Assembly (NCBI GenBank): GCA_903820035.1
Contig: CAIJFT010000332.1
Location: 1-54,434, forward strand
Direction: 5' to 3'
Length of the DNA stretch: 54,434 nucleotides
DNA from: an uncultured Opitutia bacterium
GTDB taxonomy: Bacteria > Verrucomicrobiota > Verrucomicrobiia > Opitutales > Opitutaceae
Shown: piece by piece, positions 28,004 through 36,200 of the stretch
How positions within the stretch are numbered: the first letter of the stretch is position 1
Layout of the letters: each line of letters begins with the position of its first letter
Made by a program: the position numbers and the translations under genes
Notes under the pieces: model-generated
The model's database searches: none
Seen by the model: only the letters and a program-made list of their open reading frames with translations
Told to the model about the DNA's origin: nothing

Positions 28004-28648
28004 ATGCTCGCTTCGCTCATCCTCGCTGCGGCGATCGGCTACCTCCTCGGGGCTCTGCCCTTTGGTTACCTGGTCGCGCGGGTGAAGGGCGTGAACATCT
28101 TCGAGGTTGGCAGTAAAAATCCCGGCGCGACCAACGTCCGCCGCGTGCTCGGCTCCGGTCCGGGCAACCTCGTGCTCTTTCTCGATGTGCTCAAGGGCGC
28201 GTTCGCGGCCGGTTGGGCGTTGGGTCCGTTCATGATCGGCGCCGGCGCCACGTCGCTGGAAATGGGCGTCACCGGACTCGTCGCCGCCACCCTCGGTCAC
28301 GGTTTCTCGTGCTTCACCGGCTTCCGCGGCGGTAAGAGTGTCGCGACGGCCGGCGGCGGCTTTGCGGTGCTGTTCCCCGCGGGCATCGGCATCGCGCTGG
28401 TCGTGTTTCTCGTGGTCGTCGGGACGTCGCGCTACGTTTCCCTTGGGTCTTGCCTCGCGGCCGCTTCGCTGCCGGTCACGGCGTTTTTCCTGCACCAGCC
28501 GACGCTGCTCGTCGTTTCCGCGGCCCTGGTTGCGTGCTTTGTCATTCTGCGCCATCGTGCGAATCTTTCCCGTTTGCTGGCCGGCACGGAATCCAAGATC
28601 GGTCAGAAGGCGGCCACCCCCGCCGGCAGCGTCCCACCGAAACCATGA
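28004..28648 (+). CDS. plsY: Glycerol-3-phosphate acyltransferase PlsY
   Basis: Transfers acyl groups from acyl-phosphate to glycerol-3-phosphate, giving lysophosphatidic acid, the first step of membrane phospholipid synthesis. The 214-residue inner-membrane protein shows the family motifs GALPFGYLVARVKGVN, EVGSKNPGATNVRRVLG (phosphate and substrate loop), LDVLKGAFA, and GHGFSCFTGFRGGKSVAT. It ends in a hydrophilic tail (about residues 180-214) beyond the usual family end. The stop overlaps the hom ATG by 4 bp (ATGA, 28645-28648), so the two are co-translated although metabolically unrelated. Confidence 0.96.
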   Translation: MLASLILAAAIGYLLGALPFGYLVARVKGVNIFEVGSKNPGATNVRRVLGSGPGNLVLFLDVLKGAFAAGWALGPFMIGAGATSLEMGVTGLVAATLGHGFSCFTGFRGGKSVATAGGGFAVLFPAGIGIALVVFLVVVGTSRYVSLGSCLAAASLPVTAFFLHQPTLLVVSAALVACFVILRHRANLSRLLAGTESKIGQKAATPAGSVPPKP

Positions 28649-29964
28649 GCGAACCCCTCCCTCTCAACATCGGCCTCTGCGGCTTCGGCACGGTCGGGCA
28701 GGGCGTTTGGAAACACCTCTCGGCCAACCTCGCCGAACTTGAGTCGCGTCTCGGCGCCAAACTCGTGCTCGCCCGCGCCTCGGTCCGCGACCTGAAGAAG
28801 AAGCGCGCAATTAAGGTTCCGGCCAAGGCGCTGACCGACGATCCGATGTCGATCGCGACCGACCCCTCGATCCAGATCGTGTGCGAACTCATGGGCGGCA
28901 CCACGCTTGCCCGCCAGGTCACGCTCGCGGCGCTCCGACGCGGCGCGGTCGTGGTTTCGGCGAACAAGGCCCTCATCTGCGAGCACGGTCCGGAGATCAT
29001 CGCGACGGCGCAGCGGCACGGCGGTCATTTCTTTTTCGAGGCGTCCGTTGCCGGCGGCATTCCGATCATCAAGGCGCTGCGGGAGGGTTTGGTCGCGAAC
29101 CGCTTTCCCCGGATCTACGGTATCCTGAACGGCACGTGCAATTACATCCTCACGCAAATGGAGGAGCGGGACGCGCCGTATGCCGCCGTTCTCGCCGAGG
29201 CCAAGCGGCTCGGTTACGCCGAGGCCGACGAGTCGCTCGATGTCGATGGCTGGGACACCGCCCACAAAGCCTCGGTCCTGACGTGGCTCGCGCACGGCGT
29301 CTGGGTCAAGACCGACCAGATGATCGTCGAAGGTATCTCGCGGATCACGCCGGCGGATTTCAAGAACGCCGCCATGCTCGGCTTCGGGATCAAGCTGCTC
29401 GCGATCATCACGCGCGACTTCGCCCGCAACGAGATCTCCGTCCGCGTGCACCCGACGCTGCTCCCCGAGGGTAACGTCGTTGCCAACGTCAGCGGCGTTT
29501 TCAACGCGGTCTCGGTCACGGGCGACGTCGTCGGCACCACCTTCTACAGCGGTCGCGGCGCCGGGCAGGATGCGACGGCGAGCGCGGTCATCAGCGACAT
29601 TGTCGACGCCGCCGCTCTCCTGAAGCACGGCAAGGGCGCACACCTGCTGGGCGAGGTCGCCGCGTCGCCGCGCAATCGCGGCAGGCTCGCGCCGCCGGAG
29701 AGTATTCGCTCGCGCTATTATCTCCGCCTCACCGTCAAGGATCAGCCCGGCGTCCTTGCCCGCGTTGCATCCGTGATGGCGAAACAGCAGGTCAGTATCG
29801 CAAGCGTGATCCAGAGCCCCGCCGATCAGCCCGGCGCCGCCTCGCTCGTCCTCACCACCCACGAAAGCAACGAACGGGCCATGGGCGCGACCCTGCGCCA
29901 ACTCCGCGCCCTCGCCGCCGTGCTCGACCAACCCGTGCTGCTGCGCATCGGGGACTTCGAATGA
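28645..29964 (+). CDS. hom: Homoserine dehydrogenase
   Basis: Reduces aspartate-4-semialdehyde to homoserine with NAD(P)H, the branch point to threonine and methionine. The 439-residue monofunctional enzyme has NIGLCGFGTVGQGVW (Rossmann), VVSANKALI, the catalytic-domain signature ASVAGGIPIIKALREGL, NGTCNYILTQM and DESLDVDGWDTAHK. A C-terminal ACT domain (VKDQPGVLARVASVMAKQQV) is the likely threonine feedback site. The ATG at 28645 is fixed by the 4-bp overlap with plsY. It is followed by a 125-bp spacer with a large inverted repeat and then lysC, so hom and lysC may be only partly co-transcribed. Confidence 0.97.
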   Translation: MSEPLPLNIGLCGFGTVGQGVWKHLSANLAELESRLGAKLVLARASVRDLKKKRAIKVPAKALTDDPMSIATDPSIQIVCELMGGTTLARQVTLAALRRGAVVVSANKALICEHGPEIIATAQRHGGHFFFEASVAGGIPIIKALREGLVANRFPRIYGILNGTCNYILTQMEERDAPYAAVLAEAKRLGYAEADESLDVDGWDTAHKASVLTWLAHGVWVKTDQMIVEGISRITPADFKNAAMLGFGIKLLAIITRDFARNEISVRVHPTLLPEGNVVANVSGVFNAVSVTGDVVGTTFYSGRGAGQDATASAVISDIVDAAALLKHGKGAHLLGEVAASPRNRGRLAPPESIRSRYYLRLTVKDQPGVLARVASVMAKQQVSIASVIQSPADQPGAASLVLTTHESNERAMGATLRQLRALAAVLDQPVLLRIGDFE

Positions 29965-29971
29965 ACGACCG

Positions 29972-30084
29972 GGTTGAGAGCTGAGGGTTGAGAGTTGAGT
30001 GACCGCACCAACTGTCCGCCTTCCTCCCTCTCGCTGCTTCACACCCGTTCGATTCTCTCAACTCTCAGCTCTCAACACTCAACT
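29972..30084. repeat. Large imperfect inverted repeat between hom and lysC
   Basis: Left arm 29972-30000 is built of GTTGAGAG and CTGAGG words. Right arm 30054-30084 is its near-complement, built of CTCAACTCTCAG and CTCTCAAC. The arms, about 29-31 nt each, are separated by ~53 nt of C+T-rich sequence with no open gene. The low-complexity TGAG/TCAG style recalls the ends of the four-helix-bundle element at 31335-31776. Confidence 0.7.
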
Positions 30085-30089
30085 GCATC

Positions 30090-31307
30090 ATGGCCCGAAT
30101 CGTCCAGAAATATGGCGGCACCTCTGTCGGTGACGTCGATCGCATCAAGAACGTCGCCGCGCGCATCAAGGCCAACCGCGATGCCGGCAACGAACTCGTC
30201 GTCGTCGTCTCCGCCCGCGCCGGCGTGACCAACGAACTGATCGCGCGCGCCAAGGCCGTGTGCGCGATGCCGAGCGAGCGCGAGATGGACCAGCTCCTCT
30301 CGATCGGTGAGCAGGAAACCATCGCCCTCACCGCGATGGCGCTGCACGGCATTGGCGTCGAGGCCGTGAGCTACACCGGCGCGCAGGCCGGCATTTTCAC
30401 CGACACGGTGCACACGAAGGCGAAAATCAAGACGATCAACGCCAAGCCGCTCATCAAGGATCTCGAGGCGGGCAAGGTTATCATCGTTGCCGGCTTCCAG
30501 GGGATCAACGACGACGGCCAGATCACCACGCTCGGCCGCGGCGGCTCCGATCTCACCGCCATTGCGCTCGCCGCCGCCATCCACGCCGACAAGTGCGAGA
30601 TCTATACCGATGTCGACGGCGTCTACACCGCCGATCCGCGCGTCGTGAAAGACGCCAAGAAACTTCAGGAAATCAGCTACGACGAGATGCTCGAGCTCGC
30701 CTCGCTCGGCTCCAAGGTCATGCAGACCCGCTCCGTCGAGTTCGCCTCCAAATACAACGTCGTTTTCGAAGTCCGCTCCTCTTTCAACAACAACCCAGGA
30801 ACCATCGTGAAACAAGAAGTCGCCTACATGGAAAAGGTCGTCGTCCGCGGCGTCGCGGTCGACAAGGACCAGGCCAAGGTCGTCGTGAGCAACATCGCCG
30901 ACAAGCCCGGCACCGCGGCCAAGGTCTTCCGCGCGCTCGCCGAAGCTAACATCAACGTCGACATGATCGTGCAGAACGTCGGCAAGGACGGCGTGGCGAA
31001 TCTCACCTTCACCGTGCCCCAGACCGAGACGCTCAAGGCCGAGCAGACGCTCGCGCCCGTGCTCAAGGCCATCGGCGGCAGCGTGACCCTTGACGACAAG
31101 ATCGCTAAACTCTCCGTCGTCGGCGTGGGCATGCGCACACACAGCGGCGTGGCCTCGACGCTCTTCAGCGCGCTCGCCGACGCCGGTATCAACCTCGAGT
31201 TGATCAGCACCTCCGAGATCAAGATTTCCGTCGTGATCGCCAAGGACAAGGCCGACGACGCGGCCCGTGCGGCGCACAAGGCGTTTCAGCTCGATCAGCT
31301 CGGCTGA
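30090..31307 (+). CDS. lysC: Aspartate kinase (monofunctional, two ACT domains)
   Basis: Phosphorylates aspartate, the first step to lysine, threonine and methionine. The 405-residue protein begins VQKYGGTSVGDVDRIKNVA (kinase motif) and has GRGGSDLTAIALAAAI and YTADPRVVKDA. Two ACT domains follow (about 265-400; DKPGTAAKVFRALAEANINV and SGVASTLFSALADAGINLE), the usual lysine/threonine sensing unit. Met247 (position 30828, MEKVVVRGVAVD) lies where Bacillus-type aspartokinases start an internal beta subunit, but a good ribosome site is not obvious. The last coding bases form one arm of a perfect 18-bp palindrome (31281-31321). Neighbours hom and thrC indicate service to threonine synthesis. Confidence 0.97.
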   Translation: MARIVQKYGGTSVGDVDRIKNVAARIKANRDAGNELVVVVSARAGVTNELIARAKAVCAMPSEREMDQLLSIGEQETIALTAMALHGIGVEAVSYTGAQAGIFTDTVHTKAKIKTINAKPLIKDLEAGKVIIVAGFQGINDDGQITTLGRGGSDLTAIALAAAIHADKCEIYTDVDGVYTADPRVVKDAKKLQEISYDEMLELASLGSKVMQTRSVEFASKYNVVFEVRSSFNNNPGTIVKQEVAYMEKVVVRGVAVDKDQAKVVVSNIADKPGTAAKVFRALAEANINVDMIVQNVGKDGVANLTFTVPQTETLKAEQTLAPVLKAIGGSVTLDDKIAKLSVVGVGMRTHSGVASTLFSALADAGINLELISTSEIKISVVIAKDKADDAARAAHKAFQLDQLG

Positions 31308-31321
31308 TCGAGCTGAAACGC
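31281..31321. repeat. Perfect 18-bp inverted repeat across the lysC stop codon
   Basis: GCGTTTCAGCTCGATCAG (31281-31298), a 5-nt loop CTCGG, then the exact reverse complement (31304-31321). The TGA stop of lysC is at 31305-31307. No T-tract follows. It may act as an mRNA 3' hairpin, or mark the junction with the adjoining four-helix-bundle element. Confidence 0.8.
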
Positions 31322-31334
31322 AGACGTCAGCACT

Positions 31335-31776
31335 CAGATGCCAGAGGTCAGAGAGCAGATGCCGGAACCCGTGGCGGGCAGGCCGGGGCCAATCCGGCAT
31401 TTCACCGATTTGATCGTCCGGCAAAAAGCGCACGCGGTGTCGCAGAAGGTCTTCCGCCTCTCGAAGACCTGGCCTGCGGAGGAACGTTACGCTTTGACCG
31501 ATCAAGTGAGGCGTTCCTCGCGATCCGTGGGTGCGAACCTCGCGGAGGCGTGGGGAAAACGGCGCTACGAAGCCGCCTTTGTGGCAAAGCTCGTCGATGC
31601 CGATGGTGAGGCACACGAGACGGAGCACTGGCTGATAAATGCCGAAGCGCACGGCTACCTGTCGCGAGATCGATTCGACGATTTGCGTTCGCGGCTGCAC
31701 GAAGTAGGCCGCATGCTGGGAAGTATGATCAACAAACCGGCGTCATTTGTCGCGAAGCGCTGACTTCTGGAATCTG
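31335..31776 (+). mobile_element. Candidate small element: four-helix-bundle gene with terminal inverted repeats
   Basis: Left end CAGATGCCAGAGGTCAG (31335-31351) and right end CTGACTTCTGGAATCTG (31760-31776) are inverted repeats matching at 15 of 17 positions. The left arm contains the ATG and the right arm contains the TGA of the enclosed gene, so the gene fills the element exactly. Further GAGGTCAG/CTGACCTC words continue outside both arms up to the thrC start. The layout recalls the 23S rRNA intervening sequences that encode S23-type proteins. Mobility is inferred; no transposase is present. Confidence 0.5.
31338..31763 (+). CDS. Four-helix bundle protein (S23/IVP family)
   Basis: Small 141-residue helical protein of the family first seen in intervening sequences of 23S rRNA genes; its molecular role is unknown. 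Recognisable features are IRHFTDLIVRQKAHAVSQKVF, the central RYALTDQVRRSSRSVGANLAEAWG (the most conserved family segment), and ETEHWLINAEAHGYLS. The ATG at 31338 lies inside the left inverted repeat; a second in-frame ATG at 31359 would give a protein without the repeat-encoded MPEVREQ and has a purine-rich GAGAG just upstream. It separates lysC from thrC, two genes normally adjacent in such clusters, which argues for insertion. Confidence 0.85.
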   Translation: MPEVREQMPEPVAGRPGPIRHFTDLIVRQKAHAVSQKVFRLSKTWPAEERYALTDQVRRSSRSVGANLAEAWGKRRYEAAFVAKLVDADGEAHETEHWLINAEAHGYLSRDRFDDLRSRLHEVGRMLGSMINKPASFVAKR

Positions 31777-31796
31777 ACCTCCGACCTCTGACCTCT

Positions 31797-33161
31797 ATGC
31801 AATTCCTCTCCACCCGCGGGCAGACGCCAACCCTCGGTTTTTCCGATGCCGTTGCCACCGGCCTGGCGCCGGACGGCGGGCTCTACCTGCCCGAATCGCT
31901 GCCGGATTTTTCCGGCCAGCTCGCACGCTTCGAGAAGCTCCCCTACGCGGAACTCTGTTTTGAATTTCTGCGGGTCTTTGCCACCGACATCCCCGCCGAC
32001 ACGTTGCGGGACCTCGTCGCGCAAAGCTATACGCGGTTCACCGATCCCTCGATCGCGCCGCTCAAGCCGCTCGGCAAAAATCTCTACGTGCTCGAGCTCT
32101 TCCACGGGCCGACGCTCGCGTTCAAGGACTTCGCCCTGCAGTTGCTCGGGAATCTCTACGCGCACCAGTGTCAGGTCCGCCGCGAGACCATCAATGTCCT
32201 CGGCGCGACCTCGGGCGACACCGGCGCCGCCGCGATCCACGGCCTGCTCGGCCGGCCGGGCACCGCGATCTTTATTCTCTATCCGGACGGTCGCGTCTCG
32301 CCGCTGCAGGAGCGGCAGATGACCTGCACGGGCGCGGACAACGTCTTCGCCCTCGCGGTCGACGGCACCTTTGATGACGCGCAGACCTCGATTAAAGAAA
32401 TCTTCGGGGATCAGGAATTCCGGCTGCGCCACCGCTTGTCGGCGGTGAATTCCATCAACCTCGCCCGCGTCCTCGCCCAATGCGTGTACTACCTGTACGC
32501 TTGGCTCAAGCTGCCGGCCAGCGAGCGCGGCAACGTCGAGTTCGTCGTGCCGACGGGCAACTTTGGCAATGTCCTCGCCGGTTGGATGCTCCAGCAGATG
32601 GGGGTGCCGATCCGCGGCTTCCGCGTCGCCACCAACCAGAACGACATCCTCTACCGCCTCTTCACCACCGGCGAATACCGCGTGGGCAACGTGCAGCCGA
32701 GCCTGGCCCCCTCGATGGACATCCAGGTCGCGTCGAACTTCGAGCGCTTCATCTACTTCGCCGTCGGCCGCGATCCGGCGCGCGTCCGCGAGGTCATGCA
32801 GACCTTCCGCGCCACGGGCGCCTATCAGTTCCAAAACTTCAATCGCGACTCGTTCTCCGCCTCGCGCACCAGTGACGCCGAGATCGCGAGCATCATCGCC
32901 CGCGTGTATCGCGAACATGGCTACGTTGCCGATCCGCATACGGCGTGCGGTTTCAAGGAGCTGAGCGCGGACCGGGTGAGCGTCATCCTCTCCACCGCGA
33001 GCCCGGCGAAGTTTCCCGACACGATCCGCCGCACAATCGGCGTGGAGCCGACGCACCCGAGCCTGGAGGCGCTCAAGTCGAAGCCGATCGTGAAGCACCG
33101 GATGAAGGCGCACCCCGATGTGATCCGCGCGTTCATCGACGCCCGGGCCGTACGGGCGTGA
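31797..33161 (+). CDS. thrC: Threonine synthase
   Basis: PLP enzyme converting O-phosphohomoserine to threonine. The 454-residue protein begins MQFLSTRGQTPTLGFSDAVATGLAPDGGLY, the typical N-terminus of the longer (yeast/E. coli-like) class. PLP lysine is Lys110 in HGPTLAFKDFALQLLG. Further motifs are LGATSGDTGAAAIHGL and FVVPTGNFGNVLAGWM. The start ATG at 31797 comes directly after the right-hand repeats of the four-helix-bundle element, leaving no room for a normal Shine-Dalgarno outside the repeat words. It closes the hom-lysC-thrC set; homoserine kinase (thrB) is not in the window. Confidence 0.97.
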   Translation: MQFLSTRGQTPTLGFSDAVATGLAPDGGLYLPESLPDFSGQLARFEKLPYAELCFEFLRVFATDIPADTLRDLVAQSYTRFTDPSIAPLKPLGKNLYVLELFHGPTLAFKDFALQLLGNLYAHQCQVRRETINVLGATSGDTGAAAIHGLLGRPGTAIFILYPDGRVSPLQERQMTCTGADNVFALAVDGTFDDAQTSIKEIFGDQEFRLRHRLSAVNSINLARVLAQCVYYLYAWLKLPASERGNVEFVVPTGNFGNVLAGWMLQQMGVPIRGFRVATNQNDILYRLFTTGEYRVGNVQPSLAPSMDIQVASNFERFIYFAVGRDPARVREVMQTFRATGAYQFQNFNRDSFSASRTSDAEIASIIARVYREHGYVADPHTACGFKELSADRVSVILSTASPAKFPDTIRRTIGVEPTHPSLEALKSKPIVKHRMKAHPDVIRAFIDARAVRA

Positions 33162-33173
33162 GGCTCCGCTCCC

Positions 33174-33216
33174 GGCGGGCCGGATGTCCGCATCGGGCTG
33201 GTTCGGACCGCCCGCC
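33174..33216. repeat. Palindrome after thrC, GGCGGGC / GCCCGCC
   Basis: Arms GGCGGGC (33174-33180) and GCCCGCC (33210-33216) enclose a segment that on the minus strand reads GCCCGATGCGGACATCCGG, matching the GCCCGATG/GGACATC motif at 11931-12003 and 54415-54434. No T-tract follows. Confidence 0.5.
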
Positions 33217-33263
33217 CACCTTTGGCTTGTCCGGTGCCCCCCTTCCTGAGCCAATCGCCGCGC

Positions 33264-36200
33264 ATGTTACCCTCGTTGCGCCGCCTCTCCGCGTGTGTCG
33301 TCGTCCTGCTCTGTTGCACCGCGCTCTTTCGTCCCTGTGCCGCCGCTGAACAGGCCGCAGCGCGGAAGCAGACCGGCGCCGGGAAGAAAGCCCGCGCCGG
33401 CGACCAGTGGTGGCGCGAAATCGACACCGGGCCGTTCCTCGCCGACACGATTCTTGCCGCTCCCGCGGGCTCCGTGGCCGCGCTGAAAGGGTTGGCGATC
33501 AAACTCGGCGACGCGCGCGACGTGTCTGTGGTGTTTGATACCGAGTTGCTCGCGTGGCGGGCGGGCTTTGGCGGCGCGCTGGTCCTCGATGGCACGCCGT
33601 GGAGCGGGACCCACGGCGGCAACTCCCACTACCCGGAGGGGGAGACGAACTTGTTTTTCCAGAATCCGGCCGGTCTCGGGGTGGCGCTCAACGGCGACTG
33701 GTCCGATCCACGCGAACAAAAAAATGGTCCGCTCCCGCACGCGCTCGGGCGCTACCGCGGACTCTATCGTCACGGCCAGCAGACGGTGCTGCATTACACG
33801 CTCGGCGGGGTCGAGGTCCACGAACTGCCCGCGCTGGAGCAGGTGGGCGGGGTCCGCGCGATCACTCGGACCGTCGCGGTCGCGGCCGCGGCCCCCGCCG
33901 AACTCGAGTGGGCCGTGACGGCGAAACCGGATCGGCGCGTGCAGGCGGCCGCGCGCGTCTACCTCGTCGGGGCACCCGCCGGAGTGACCCTGGTGACCGC
34001 GGCGGACGGCCGCCAGACTGTGGTGGTGGCGAAGGGCACGCCGCCCGCGCGCTTCAAGATTGTTTACGCGGAAAAGGCCCTCGATCCCGCGGCGGTGCCG
34101 CCGCCGGCCGACCTGGCGCCGCTGTTGCGTGGCGGGCCGGCCTTGTTTCCGCAGACCTTTGCCTTGAAGGGTCAGCTGGATCCCGACGCGGCGAAGAAGA
34201 CCTATGCCGTCGACGTGATCCCGTTGCCCGCGGACAACCCGTGGAAATCGCCGCCGCGTTTCGGCGGGTTTGATTTTTTCCCGGATGGCAAGCGCCTCGC
34301 GGCCTCGACCTGGAACGGCGACGTATGGATCGCCGAGGGTATCGACGGCGATCTCTCGAAGGTGACCTGGCGGCGTTTTGCGAGCGGCCTGTTTCAAACG
34401 CTCGGGCTCAAGATCGTCGACGGCGTGATCTACACGCAGGGTCGCGACCAGATCACTCGGCTCACCGATCTCCACGGCGACGGCGAGGCCGACCGCTACG
34501 AGTGCTTCAACAACGACGTGCTCATCACGGCCGGATTCCACGAGTTCAGCTTCGATCTGGAGACGGACCGCGAGGGGAATTTCTACTTCAGCAAGGCGAT
34601 GCCGGTGAACCAGGGCGGCCGCGGCTTCATGGCGTGGACGCCACACAACGGCGCCGTGCTCAAGGTCAGCAAGGACGGTTCGAAACTCGAGCGTGTAGCT
34701 TGGGGCCTGCGGGCGCCGGGCGGCGTCGGCGTGAGTCCGGACGGAGTGGTGACGACGGGCGAGAACGAGGGTACCTGGGTGCCAGTCTGCAAGATAACCT
34801 GGACGCGACCCGGCACTACGACCTTCAACGGCGTTGTTCCGAGCAAGTGGGAAAACAGGAATGTCTTCGCGGGGGTTTTGCCCGGCGCGCCGACGAGCTA
34901 CGACCTGCCGCTGTGCTGGATTCCGTACGCGGTCGACAACTCCAGCGGCAGCCAGACCTGGGTGCCGGAAAACACCGCGTGGGACCCGCGGCACGCGGGT
35001 GAGATGCTGCATCTTTCATATGGCAAGTCCTCGCTCTTCCGCGTGCTGCGCGAAGAAGTGAACGGCGTCGTGCAGGGCGGCGTGTACCGCCTGCCGATCG
35101 ATGTCAGCGCCGCGGTCATGCGCGCGCGGTTTCACCCGCAGAACGGTCAGCTCTACGTCGTCGGTTTTCGGGGCTGGCAGACGAACGGTCGTGATGCGCT
35201 GCAACGCATCCGCTACACGGGCGTGACCACGCCGGTGCCGGTGGAACTGCACGCGCACGAGAACGGATTATTGGTGCGGTTTTCCGCGCCGCTTGACGCC
35301 AAGACCGCCGGCGATCCGGCGCGTTACTCCATCAGCAAGTGGAATTATGTCTGGGGCCCGCAGTACGGCTCGGGCCGGTTCTCGATCGACCAGCGCGACG
35401 TCAAGGCCGAGGAGCGTGCGGTCACCGAGCCGTCAAAGGGTGCGCACAACGTGATCGACACCGTGCCGGTCGCCGCGGCGATGCTCCTCGAGGACGGGCG
35501 TTCGGTTTTCCTCTACATCCCGAAGATGACGCCAGCGATGCAGATGGAGTTGAAGCTCGATTTGCGCGACCCCAAGGGGGCGCTCGTGCGCGAGACGATT
35601 TATCACACGGTGCACGCCTTCGCGCCGGAATTTAAAACCGCGGGCGTGCGTTGGGCGGATGTGAAGGTAGTACCGTCGGCGCCGGCGGGTGAACCGGGGC
35701 TGGCGCTGAGTTTCAACGCCGAGATTACCGACACGCTACGCGTCGACCAACTTGCGTTGACGGTTCCGGCGGGCACGTCGCCCTCGGTGTTCATCACCCC
35801 GCGCAACGGCGCGTTTGGCGCGGCCTTCCAAGGTTCGCTGCTCGTGCCGGACCGCGACGACTACACGTTTTCCCTCGAAGGCGAGGGCGAGGTCTCGCTT
35901 GTGCTCGATGGCAAGACGATCGCGAGCGGCAAGCTGCCGCTCACGGCGCCGGCCGCGGTCACGCTGGCAAAGGGGCCGCACGCGATTTTTTGCAGCTACC
36001 GGAGCAAGGCCAACGGCGAAGGCCGGATTCGCCTGATGTGGAGCACCCCGGGGTTTAAAACCGAGCCCGTGCCGGCGGCGGCGTTCCGGCATTTGCCCGG
36101 CGCCGAGATGGCGGCGTGGAGCCAGGCGCGGGCGGGGCGCGAGGTGTTTGCGGCCGCGCACTGCATCAAATGCCATGTTCCGCGCGGCGGTTTGTCCACC

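Noticed and set aside
31281-31321. Calling the lysC-end palindrome a Rho-independent terminator
   Set aside because: Perfect stem but no following T-tract.
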